31,755 bases of DNA, from the IMG/VR virus record IMGVR_UViG_3300034375_001290, positions 1 to 31,755 of that record. The stretch is one strand, 5' to 3'. This document shows positions 15,354-21,057 of the stretch, piece by piece. A program made the position numbers and the translations under genes. The stretch is from a virus. The number at the start of each line of letters is the position of its first letter. Position 1 is the stretch's first letter. The notes beneath the pieces are model-generated. The model was given only the letters and a program-made list of their open reading frames with translations, was not told the DNA's origin and made no database searches.

Positions 15354-15593
15354 ATGGCAAATAATAAAATGATGTACAGTAAAGGCGGACCTGCCAAAAT
15401 GAAAATGGGTGGTAAAGTAATGCCAATGTATACAAACAATCCTAATTCTATTCAAGGAAGAATACTTATGAATGGTGGTATGGTAAATTCAGCTATGTCT
15501 GCTGGAGTACTAAAAGGTGATAAAATGATGAAAGGTGGAGAATATAGAAGAGGGGGAGTTATGAAAACCATGAAGAAGAGTTCTTATAAATGA
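15354..15593 (+). CDS. Small Met/Gly/Lys-rich protein
   Basis: A 79-residue protein of very low complexity: many Met, Gly and Lys in short GG units (YSKGGPAKMKMGGKVMPMY, MNGGMVNSAMSAG, MMKGGEYRRGGVMKTMKKSS). It is strongly basic, with no Cys and probably disordered. Such M/G/K-rich short proteins recur in Bacteroidota and marine phages, and I know of no function. Its stop overlaps the next start by ATGA. Together with its neighbours it could bind DNA by charge. Confidence 0.6.
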   Translation: MANNKMMYSKGGPAKMKMGGKVMPMYTNNPNSIQGRILMNGGMVNSAMSAGVLKGDKMMKGGEYRRGGVMKTMKKSSYK

Positions 15594-15817
15594 TAAAAAT
15601 AACTAACATGAATAAGAAAGAAATGAGGCAGTTTGAAATACAATCTGCAATGAGTACTTTAAGGAGAGCTGAAGAAATAAAAAAAGATTCTAAGTTAATG
15701 GCTGATGTAAAAAAAGCTGCTATGGAAGAAGTTAAAAATCTTCAATCTTTAGCTGGAGGTTCCTCAACTCCAGCTAAAAGAACTCTACCAAGAAGAAGAA
15801 CTCTTAAACGTAAATAA
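15590..15817 (+). CDS. Small helical basic protein
   Basis: A 75-residue protein with one long amphipathic helix (about 8-53, including MRQFEIQSAMSTLRRAEEIK and DVKKAAMEEVKNLQSLAGG) and an Arg/Lys/Pro tail (PAKRTLPRRRTLKRK). The start at 15590 gives an ATGA overlap with the upstream gene; the ATG at 15608 would give a 69-residue form and cannot be excluded. The basic tail suggests nucleic acid contact. Family not recognised. Confidence 0.55.
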   Translation: MIKITNMNKKEMRQFEIQSAMSTLRRAEEIKKDSKLMADVKKAAMEEVKNLQSLAGGSSTPAKRTLPRRRTLKRK

Positions 15818-15828
15818 ATTTTAAAGTT

Positions 15829-16116
15829 ATGGCTTATAAAAAACAAGATGGTCCTATAAAAGATCTTATAAAACAATATAGAGAAACTGTTCCTACTGTT
15901 ACTAAAGCAATTTTTGCAGCAGGTGCAGATGCTTTAGGAAATACGGTTCTTAACAAGTCTATACAAAATATTAGACAAATTAATAAGATTAGAAAAGCTA
16001 ATCCAGGTATGAGTTTTAAAGAGGCTAGAGAAGAAAAACAGAAAAAAGAAAACAATCCTTTGGGTGAAAACAAAATGGGTGGTTCTTGGACTAGATCATC
16101 TAGAATGACAAAATAA
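15829..16116 (+). CDS. Small basic protein with MGGSW tail
   Basis: A 95-residue protein, mostly helical, with a mildly hydrophobic Ala-rich stretch (TVTKAIFAAGADALGNTVLN, about 22-41), then a Lys/Arg/Glu-rich region (SFKEAREEKQKKEN) and the end KMGGSWTRSSRMTK. The Lys/Met/Gly-Gly theme links it with its neighbours. No function is recognised; the hydrophobic stretch is too weak to be called a membrane helix. Confidence 0.55.
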   Translation: MAYKKQDGPIKDLIKQYRETVPTVTKAIFAAGADALGNTVLNKSIQNIRQINKIRKANPGMSFKEAREEKQKKENNPLGENKMGGSWTRSSRMTK

Positions 16117-16122
16117 TAAGTT

Positions 16123-16314
16123 ATGCCTAATACTACAAATCCTACAAAAGTTTTAAAGTTCTTTAGAGATGCTAATCTAGAAAGAATGAAAAAAGGTGGA
16201 ACTAAAAAAGATGCTTGTTATCATAAGGCTAAAGCTAAATATGCAGTTTTTCCTTCAGCTTATGCTAGTGGATATATTGCAAAATGTAGAAAACGTAGAG
16301 GAAAAATTAAGTAA
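16123..16314 (+). CDS. Small basic protein with DACYxKxKxxYxVFPSAYASG motif
   Basis: A 63-residue basic protein. Its core DACYHKAKAKYAVFPSAYAS (residues 29-48) followed by GYIAKCRKRR is a signature I recognise from many aquatic phages and some giant viruses, often in capsid neighbourhoods. The two Cys (C31 and C55) flank the core. The function of the family is unknown to me; charge and context suggest nucleic acid binding or virion association. The stop shares its last base with the next ATG (TAATG). Confidence 0.62.
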   Translation: MPNTTNPTKVLKFFRDANLERMKKGGTKKDACYHKAKAKYAVFPSAYASGYIAKCRKRRGKIK

Positions 16315-16571
16315 TGGCAGTTAGAAAAACAGCTAAAGGTCTTGCACTTAAAAGGTGGTTTAAAGAAGAATGGAAGGATGAAAAAGGAAATCCTTGTGGT
16401 TCTGACAAAAATAAAAAAACTAAAAAGTGTAGACCAACTAAAAAGGTTTCAAAAAAGACTCCTAGAACTTGGGGGTCTTTATCTAAATCTCAAAAGGCTG
16501 CTGCTGTTAGAGAAAAGAAACAAGTAGGTATGGGTAGAAGAACAAGTTCAATTAAAAAAAGAAAAAAATAA
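16314..16571 (+). CDS. Small Lys-rich protein, WFKEEW...PCG...KCRPTKKVSKKTP type
   Basis: An 85-residue protein with about a third Lys/Arg. Order of motifs: ALKRWFKEEWKDEKGNPCG (about 10-28), KKCRPTKKVSKKTPRTW (37-53), LSKSQKAAAVREKKQ (56-70), then a basic tail. This pattern belongs to a short virus protein family that I believe is listed as DUF5872, but I could not verify the number. It has two Cys. Function unknown; very high charge argues for a DNA-associated or virion-internal protein. It is followed without a gap by the 16572 gene. Confidence 0.62.
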   Translation: MAVRKTAKGLALKRWFKEEWKDEKGNPCGSDKNKKTKKCRPTKKVSKKTPRTWGSLSKSQKAAAVREKKQVGMGRRTSSIKKRKK

Positions 16572-16709
16572 ATGGCAACGACTAAAAAATTTAAAGCTCA
16601 TCCAATGTACAGTAAGTCAGGTAAAATGATCATGGCTAAAAGTATGAAGGATCATTTAAGTTTGAAAGCAAAAGGTTATTCTCATACTAAACCTAAAAAG
16701 AAAAAGTAA
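16572..16709 (+). CDS. 45-residue basic protein, HPMYSKSGKMIMAKSMKDHL type
   Basis: A short gene easily missed: ATG at 16572 directly after the TAA at 16569-16571, stop TAA at 16707-16709 overlapping the next ATG. The 45-residue product reads MATTKKFKAHPMY, SKSGKMIMAKSMKDHLSLKA, KGYSHTKPKKKK. The pattern MY...GK...A...HL.L...GYSHTKPKKK is familiar from small proteins of aquatic phages. The tight stop/start joins on both sides and the lysine tail like that of its neighbours support it as real. Confidence 0.68.
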   Translation: MATTKKFKAHPMYSKSGKMIMAKSMKDHLSLKAKGYSHTKPKKKK

Positions 16710-16990
16710 TGGCTACTGCTAAGAAAAAAAGTCCTGCTTGGACTAGGAAAGAAGGTAAAAGTAAATCTGGTGGTTTAAATGCTAAAGGAAGAGCCTCTTA
16801 TAGAAAAGCTAATCCTGGTAGTAAATTAGCAGCACCAGTTACTGAAAAAGATCCTAAAGGTAAAAGAGCTAAAAGAAAGAAATCTTTTTGTGCTAGAATG
16901 AAAGGCATGAAGAAAAAAATGACAGGATCTAAAAAAGCAAATGATCCTAACTCAAGAATTAACAAGTCTCTTAGAAAGTGGAATTGTTAA
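16709..16990 (+). CDS. Small Lys-rich protein, GGLNAKGRASY...SFCARMKGM...LRKWNC type
   Basis: A 93-residue, very basic protein with a clear family signature: SGGLNAKGRASYRKANPGS (about 20-38), LAAPVTEKDPKGKRAKRKKS (40-59), FCARMKGMKKKMTGS (60-74) and the end INKSLRKWNC. I recognise this arrangement from phage, giant virus and environmental sequences; I believe it is DUF6321, unverified. Two Cys. Nothing is known to me of its role; it may bind DNA or the capsid interior. Its start overlaps the upstream stop (TAATG), and it ends just before a promoter-like motif. Confidence 0.65.
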   Translation: MATAKKKSPAWTRKEGKSKSGGLNAKGRASYRKANPGSKLAAPVTEKDPKGKRAKRKKSFCARMKGMKKKMTGSKKANDPNSRINKSLRKWNC

Positions 16991-16993
16991 TTT

Positions 16994-17006
16994 TTTTGTA
17001 TATTAT
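16994..17006 (+). promoter_or_regulatory. Promoter-like motif inside the small basic gene cluster
   Basis: TTTTGTATATTAT, a copy of the repeated motif, in the 90-base gap between 16990 and 17081. It would drive the genes from 17081 onward. Its distance to the tiny ORF at 17012 is only 5 bases. Confidence 0.5.
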
Positions 17007-17011
17007 AATAT

Positions 17012-17077
17012 ATGAACAAATTTTATAAAGAACCAGAAGAAGAAACTGATCAAATTTTTATCTACTGGGAATATTAA
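17012..17077 (+). CDS. Possible 21-residue acidic peptide
   Basis: ATG at 17012 to TAA at 17077 encodes MNKFYKEPEEETDQIFIYWE plus a final Tyr. It is acidic and aromatic, unlike the Lys-rich proteins around it. It fills the gap and stops 3 bases before the next ATG, a spacing typical of real genes here. Against it: its start lies almost inside the promoter-like motif, so it could be translated only from an upstream transcript or a leaderless one. Low confidence. Confidence 0.3.
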   Translation: MNKFYKEPEEETDQIFIYWEY

Positions 17078-17080
17078 AAA

Positions 17081-17284
17081 ATGGCAACCAAGAAATTAAA
17101 TATTAAAAAGGCAATTAAGAAACCAGGTTCTCTTACAGCAACAGCAAAGAGACAAGGTGGATATGATACCAAAAATAAAAGAATTAAAAAATCTTGGTTA
17201 AGAGAAAAAGCAAAAGGTTCAGGCAAAACTGCTCAACGTGCAAGGTTTGCAATTACATTAGGTAAACTAAGAAAAAAGAAATAA
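17081..17284 (+). CDS. Small Lys-rich protein, SWLREKAKGSGKTAQRARFA type
   Basis: A 67-residue, strongly basic protein: KKAIKKPGSLTATAKRQGGY (about 10-29), then IKKSWLREKAKGSGKTAQRA (36-55) RFAITLGKLRKKK. The pairing KPGxLTxTAK plus KAKGSGKTAQRARFAxTLGK is a signature I know from aquatic phages and virus-like metagenomic sequences. It contains a GSGKT string, but this is not a P-loop NTPase: the protein is far too short and lacks any other motif. It may be a histone-like or DNA-neutralising protein (inference). Next gene starts 1 base after its stop. Confidence 0.62.
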   Translation: MATKKLNIKKAIKKPGSLTATAKRQGGYDTKNKRIKKSWLREKAKGSGKTAQRARFAITLGKLRKKK

Positions 17285-17285
17285 A

Positions 17286-17630
17286 ATGAAAAATAAGAAA
17301 ATACACCCTGTAGAATTTTTTAATAATAATAGAGCTATGGCAAAAGCTAAAGCTATAAAGGAAATGAAAAAATTTAAAAAGAGTTTAGTTAAAGCTCAAG
17401 AAGGAATTAGTACAGATAGTACAAAGATTTATAATCAATGGGCTAAAGAAGATGCTATTTTGTCTAAAGAGTTTGAAAATAAAGGTGATAAAAAAGGTGC
17501 TAATATGGCTATGGATGTTATGATGTATCACCTAGATGCTGCCGATAGACAAAAAAATAAAGGTAAAGCAGGTTTTGATAAATATGGATTTCCGCTTTCC
17601 AAAAAGAAAAACTGGTGGGATAAATACTAA
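17286..17630 (+). CDS. Hypothetical basic protein with SLVKAQEG motif
   Basis: A 114-residue protein with a Lys-rich helical N-terminus (AMAKAKAIKEMKKFKK, about 17-32), then SLVKAQEG (33-40), and a helical, mixed-charge C-terminal part ending in KYGFPLSKKKNWWDKY. SLVKAQEG matches SLPKAQLG at nearly the same position in the protein at 2284, although the two are otherwise unlike. This could be a processing or virion-targeting signal. No family is recognised. Confidence 0.55.
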   Translation: MKNKKIHPVEFFNNNRAMAKAKAIKEMKKFKKSLVKAQEGISTDSTKIYNQWAKEDAILSKEFENKGDKKGANMAMDVMMYHLDAADRQKNKGKAGFDKYGFPLSKKKNWWDKY

Positions 17631-17645
17631 TAAAAGAAGTAAGAC

Positions 17646-18344
17646 ATGCTTAATAGTACAATTGTTATAAAGCTGAAACAAAGATTAAATAAACTTGATA
17701 GTCAAGACTATGATAATATAGAATGCTGGCAAGTTGTTGAAGCTTTTAATAAAGCACAAGTAGAATGGTGTAGAAGACAATTGCACGGGCTTAATGTTGT
17801 ACAAGAAGGTGATGAACAATCTACTAGAAGAAAAGATGACCTTCAAACTTTGTTAACTACGGAACAAATAAATGTAACAGATAAAAAGTATTACTTCTTT
17901 GGTGCTATTCCAGAAGACTATTTACAATGGAAGAGAGTTGATGTATTAGCTTGTAAAGACTGTTGTGAAGATAGAAGAATGACTGTATACTTAGCAGAAG
18001 AAGGTAACTTAAATCAATTACTCAGAGACAAATCAAAAAAACCAAGCTTTGAATGGGCAGAAACATTTGCTACCTTAATTGATGATAAAGTACATATTTA
18101 TACTAATGATGAATTTGAAATTGGAGAAGCTAGTCTAATATATTATAGACAACCAAGAAAGATACAAATTCAGGGATGTGTTGATCCATATACAGAAGTT
18201 CAATCATTAGTAGAAGTAGAGTCTGAATTTAAAGATGATATTATAGAACTAATAATAGATGAAGCAGTAAGTATAATTGGAGGAGATATAGAAGCTCCTG
18301 TACAATATCCAAGAGGTACACAAGGTGCTGAAAGAAACAACTAA
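17646..18344 (+). CDS. Putative head-tail connector/ring-type structural protein
   Basis: A 232-residue protein. The N-terminal part is helical (about 1-45) and ends in VEWCRRQLHG; the centre is beta-rich with four Cys (LACKDCCEDRR, and one in IQGCVDPYTE). The C-terminal part holds LIYYRQPRKIQIQGCVDPYT (about 160-179) followed by DDIIELIIDEAVSIIGGDIE (about 197-216), an end pattern I associate with structural connector proteins of Bacteroidota phages. It has no signal or TM segment. In crAss-like phages several ring proteins stack below the portal, and this could be one of them. The next gene starts 2 bases after its stop. Confidence 0.5.
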   Translation: MLNSTIVIKLKQRLNKLDSQDYDNIECWQVVEAFNKAQVEWCRRQLHGLNVVQEGDEQSTRRKDDLQTLLTTEQINVTDKKYYFFGAIPEDYLQWKRVDVLACKDCCEDRRMTVYLAEEGNLNQLLRDKSKKPSFEWAETFATLIDDKVHIYTNDEFEIGEASLIYYRQPRKIQIQGCVDPYTEVQSLVEVESEFKDDIIELIIDEAVSIIGGDIEAPVQYPRGTQGAERNN

Positions 18345-18346
18345 TT

Positions 18347-18841
18347 ATGGAAACAAGATCTAGACTTTTAAAAAGAAATCCAGAAACTACTAAAACTATT
18401 AGTAGACCAAGAGAAGAAGTAAAAGCTGAACCAACTAAAGATACAGGAGTTGGTGGAAGTTCATTAGATAACATGGTATCATCATGTGTATCTGAGCTTA
18501 TGAATGCTGCAACTAGCTTTCATAAACTACATTTAAAAGTTAAAGGTGAAGGTTCTTATGCAGCGCATAAAGCTTTAAATGAATTATATGATGCTCTACC
18601 AGGTCATGCAGATACACTTGCAGAAGGATATCAAGGAGTAGCAGAAAAGATTTTAGGTTACAAAGAAGTAAGTTGTAGAACATTAGATACAGTATCAGAT
18701 GGTGTTTCTTACTTAAGAGACTTATATGGAATGGTTAATAAACTACAAGGTATGTTACCATATTCTGAAATAGTAAACAATTTAGATCTAGTAAAAGATA
18801 TAATTAATTCTACTAAGTATAAATTACTTTTCTTGAAATAA
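18347..18841 (+). CDS. Dps/ferritin-like protein with intact ferroxidase ligand spacing
   Basis: A 164-residue protein. Residues 1-38 are a basic, probably disordered tail; the rest is predicted as a four-helix bundle. FHKLHLKVKGEGSYAAHKAL (59-78) and ALPGHADTLAEGYQG (83-97) align with the Dps segments HWxVKGxxFxxxH and HxDxxAE. H62, H74, D89 and E93 have spacings 12, 15 and 4, the same as the ferroxidase residues of E. coli Dps (H51, H63, D78, E82). The end STKYKLLFLK resembles the last helix of Dps (DKxLWFLExH). Dps proteins oxidise and store iron and shield DNA. Pfam has a phage family I recall as DUF5856 that may include it; unverified. Whether it forms 12-mers, sits in the virion or acts in the cell is unknown. 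It is the last gene before the next promoter-like motif. Confidence 0.68.
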   Translation: METRSRLLKRNPETTKTISRPREEVKAEPTKDTGVGGSSLDNMVSSCVSELMNAATSFHKLHLKVKGEGSYAAHKALNELYDALPGHADTLAEGYQGVAEKILGYKEVSCRTLDTVSDGVSYLRDLYGMVNKLQGMLPYSEIVNNLDLVKDIINSTKYKLLFLK

Positions 18842-18859
18842 TTTGATTATTTAAAAAAA

Positions 18860-18872
18860 TTTAGTATATTAT
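18860..18872 (+). promoter_or_regulatory. Promoter-like motif upstream of 454-aa structural gene
   Basis: TTTAGTATATTAT, a copy of the repeated motif, in the 67-base gap and 36 bases before the ATG at 18909. The leader that follows is AT-only and ends in an A-rich stretch (AAACAAAAGAAAA). With the terminator at 20293 it makes the following gene a single-gene unit. Confidence 0.55.
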
Positions 18873-18908
18873 ATATATATTTATTTATAAACTTTAAACA
18901 AAAGAAAA

Positions 18909-20273
18909 ATGGCTTATTTTAATCACGCTTTTAGAAAGACATTTGTAATGTCTGACTATGTGGCTCCAGCAAGTGCTACCACTACAGGAGCTTTAACAGC
19001 AGGACAGTTGTCGCTTTTTAATGCACAGACTTTTGCTCCTTCTGATGTAGCAACACCAGAGTGTTGTCAATTTTTAGTTGTATCTGGATCTCCTTATACA
19101 AATGATAGAGTTGGACCTTTTCACGGAGGATACCAAGAATCTATTAAATCAAAAGGAATCAATCCAAGATATGTAACTAAAGTATGGGATGGTTTGGCAC
19201 ATGCTGCTCAAAACTCTATTCTTCATATTGGTACTACAGCTTGGACTGTAGCTAATCCACCTGCAGAAGGAGATTGCTGCCCAACTTTCCTTTGTGGTGA
19301 GAACTATCACTTAAGAGTTGATGTTAAAGGTTCTCCAGCATTGAGAATGTTAAATCACCAAGGATATGTAGAAGTTACTGCATATGGTGGTTGTTGTCCT
19401 GATCAACCAGATGATCCACTTATTGCTCCAGTAGAAGTAGATCCAGCATCTATCATGATTCAATGGGCTACTGGTATTTGGGAAAGTGTAGTTGTTACAG
19501 GTAATGGTCCTAACGGAAGAATTAATCCTGCTCCACTACTTATTCCAGTTGTATCATTTGCAACTGCAGGTGTAGTAGATGCATTATATTATCCTCCAGG
19601 AACTGATGCTGCTGTATTGGCTGCTGCCGCAATTCAATATCCTGCATATACTATTGATACTTGGGATAACTATGTATCTACATGGGTTCTTGGAAACGGA
19701 GACTGTGCAGGTTTATCTTTAATTGGTGCATATGAAGAAACTAGATTTGGAGATTGTACTTTCCAACCTTCTGACTTCTATGAAACTGAGCCAGTAAGAA
19801 TTTATGCTTCTGAAGTAGATTTAACTGGTTCTCCTTGTGAATTTACAGGAATCTGTATTGCTCATGAGTGTGAAGGAAGAAAAGCAAATGGTCTTGGAGA
19901 AACTGCTGCAAGAGACTTTATCTTGTCAGAATCTTACAGACAAAATCATTTTGCTTCTGACTTAAGAATTCGTGAAATTACTCAAGGTAATGACATGTTA
20001 GGTACAGGTGCTGGTCAAATTGACAGAAATGGACTGTATGATAGACTAATGGTTTTACATAGTGTACCACGATTCAATAACCCTTCTGGAACATTTGATA
20101 ATGATCAATACTTAATTGAAGTTCTTACTCCTATTGCTCTTAGAGCTACAGAAAGAGCTGCTTTAGTTAAGGACTTACAAAGAATCTTGGATGCATGTGG
20201 AAACCCATGCTACCAGCAAGCTGCTGAAGATGCAGATGCTTGTCCTACTCCAAGTATTCCAGTTACAGCGTAA
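18909..20273 (+). CDS. Probable abundant virion structural protein
   Basis: A 454-residue protein with its own promoter-like motif and terminator and many C-ending codons like the major capsid gene, all signs of high expression. The sequence is beta-rich: residues 1-60 look like an arm (YFNHAFRKTFVMSDYVAPAS). The middle has Cys pairs (GDCCPTFLCG, GGCCPDQPDD), then TIDTWDNYVSTWVLGNGDC, and the C-terminal part contains YLIEVLTPIALRATERAALV. At least fourteen Cys for a virion protein is high. No specific fold is recognised. Candidates are an auxiliary capsid protein, a head decoration protein or a tail component; the position between the connector and fibre genes does not decide among them. Confidence 0.55.
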   Translation: MAYFNHAFRKTFVMSDYVAPASATTTGALTAGQLSLFNAQTFAPSDVATPECCQFLVVSGSPYTNDRVGPFHGGYQESIKSKGINPRYVTKVWDGLAHAAQNSILHIGTTAWTVANPPAEGDCCPTFLCGENYHLRVDVKGSPALRMLNHQGYVEVTAYGGCCPDQPDDPLIAPVEVDPASIMIQWATGIWESVVVTGNGPNGRINPAPLLIPVVSFATAGVVDALYYPPGTDAAVLAAAAIQYPAYTIDTWDNYVSTWVLGNGDCAGLSLIGAYEETRFGDCTFQPSDFYETEPVRIYASEVDLTGSPCEFTGICIAHECEGRKANGLGETAARDFILSESYRQNHFASDLRIREITQGNDMLGTGAGQIDRNGLYDRLMVLHSVPRFNNPSGTFDNDQYLIEVLTPIALRATERAALVKDLQRILDACGNPCYQQAAEDADACPTPSIPVTA

Positions 20274-20292
20274 TAACTATTAATTACTCATT

Positions 20293-20332
20293 AAAGGGAG
20301 AGTGAGATCTTGTTTCTCCTCTCCCTTTTTTT
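20293..20332 (+). terminator. Strong Rho-independent terminator after 454-aa structural gene
   Basis: AAAGGGAGAG (20293-20302) pairs with CTCTCCCTTT (20319-20328), a perfect 10-base arm that continues as GAGA/TCTC after one bulged T, then a T tract to 20332. Its right arm TCCTCTCCCTTTTTTT is identical to that of the terminator after the capsid gene. The next gene starts 12 bases on with no promoter motif. Confidence 0.9.
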
Positions 20333-20344
20333 ATTTTAAGAATT

Positions 20345-20887
20345 ATGGCAAATCATGTATTAAGTTTGGAAATACCTCATGTTGGGAATCCTTGTGTTAT
20401 GAAAATATTTGATACAAGTGTATATTCTGCACAAGTGGGTATTTTTGAACCAAAGTTACAAATCACAGTTCCTGGGTATACATATGCTACAGAAGTTCAT
20501 TTTCAACCTGAGTCTTCTCCTACACTAACAGGATGTGACTTAGATATACAAACTGAAAACTGTGATAGTACTTATGTGAATTTACCAGATGGAATATATG
20601 TAATTAAATATATAGTAGATCCTAGTCATGTTGTGTATGTAGAATATAATCATCTAAGAACTACACAAGCTATGAATCTTTATGAAAAGATTCTATGTGA
20701 TATAGATGTGGCAGACTGTGATCCTCCCAAAAAAGTTAAAAATAAGTTAGAACAACTTAGATTAATTAGAATGTATTTAGATGCTGCAAAAGCAAAAGTA
20801 GAAACATGTCATGAACAACAAGAGGGAATGACATTGTATAACTATGCTTTAAAGCTTCTATATAAATTAGATTGTAGAAATTGTTAA
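20345..20887 (+). CDS. Hypothetical two-domain protein (beta N-terminus, helical C-terminus)
   Basis: A 180-residue protein. Residues 1-105 are beta-rich and resemble an Ig-like sandwich (LQITVPGYTYATEVHFQPES, CDLDIQTENCDSTYVNLPDG, IYVIKYIVDPSHVVYVEYNH). The C-terminal part is helical with spaced Cys (NLYEKILCDIDVADCDPPKK, VKNKLEQLRLIRMYLDAAKA) and ends LLYKLDCRNC. The helix-CDPP-helix layout recalls the last ~70 residues of the 818-aa protein at 21058, which suggests a shared assembly role for the two C-terminal modules. It must be expressed past a terminator. Family not named; likely a minor virion protein. Confidence 0.5.
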   Translation: MANHVLSLEIPHVGNPCVMKIFDTSVYSAQVGIFEPKLQITVPGYTYATEVHFQPESSPTLTGCDLDIQTENCDSTYVNLPDGIYVIKYIVDPSHVVYVEYNHLRTTQAMNLYEKILCDIDVADCDPPKKVKNKLEQLRLIRMYLDAAKAKVETCHEQQEGMTLYNYALKLLYKLDCRNC

Positions 20888-20908
20888 CCATTAAAAACCA
20901 ACAAAATT

Positions 20909-21055
20909 ATGGCAGCATGTGCAAATTGTAAAAGAAGACTATCCTGTGGATGTCAAAAAAGAACAGCATCTGATAAAACTTCAGTATGTTCCAATTGTAT
21001 AAATGCTTATGAAGCGACACTGAAAAAACAAAAATTGGCAAAATTTACTAAATAA
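20909..21055 (+). CDS. 48-residue Cys-rich zinc-ribbon-like protein
   Basis: A short gene between 20887 and 21058: ATG at 20909, TAA at 21053-21055, with the leader AAAACCAACAAAATT in front. The product has C4-x2-C7, C13-x-C15 and C27-x2-C30 (ACANCKRRLSCGCQK, SVCSNC), six Cys in 48 residues, and a Lys-rich C-terminal helix. The start MAACANC...SCGC matches MACSNC...SCGC at the start of the 600-aa fibre protein at 25213, so the two may share a metal-binding cap. It probably holds zinc. The next ATG is 2 bases after the stop. Confidence 0.68.
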   Translation: MAACANCKRRLSCGCQKRTASDKTSVCSNCINAYEATLKKQKLAKFTK

Positions 21056-21057
21056 AA

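Noticed and set aside
16342-16527. 61-aa frame shifted within the 16314 gene
   Set aside because: Frame-shifted reading of a Lys-rich gene; the in-frame product has a recognised family signature.
17210-17240. GSGKT string in the 67-residue protein as a Walker A P-loop
   Set aside because: The protein is far too short, very basic and has no Walker B or other NTPase motif; the string is part of a Lys-rich family signature.
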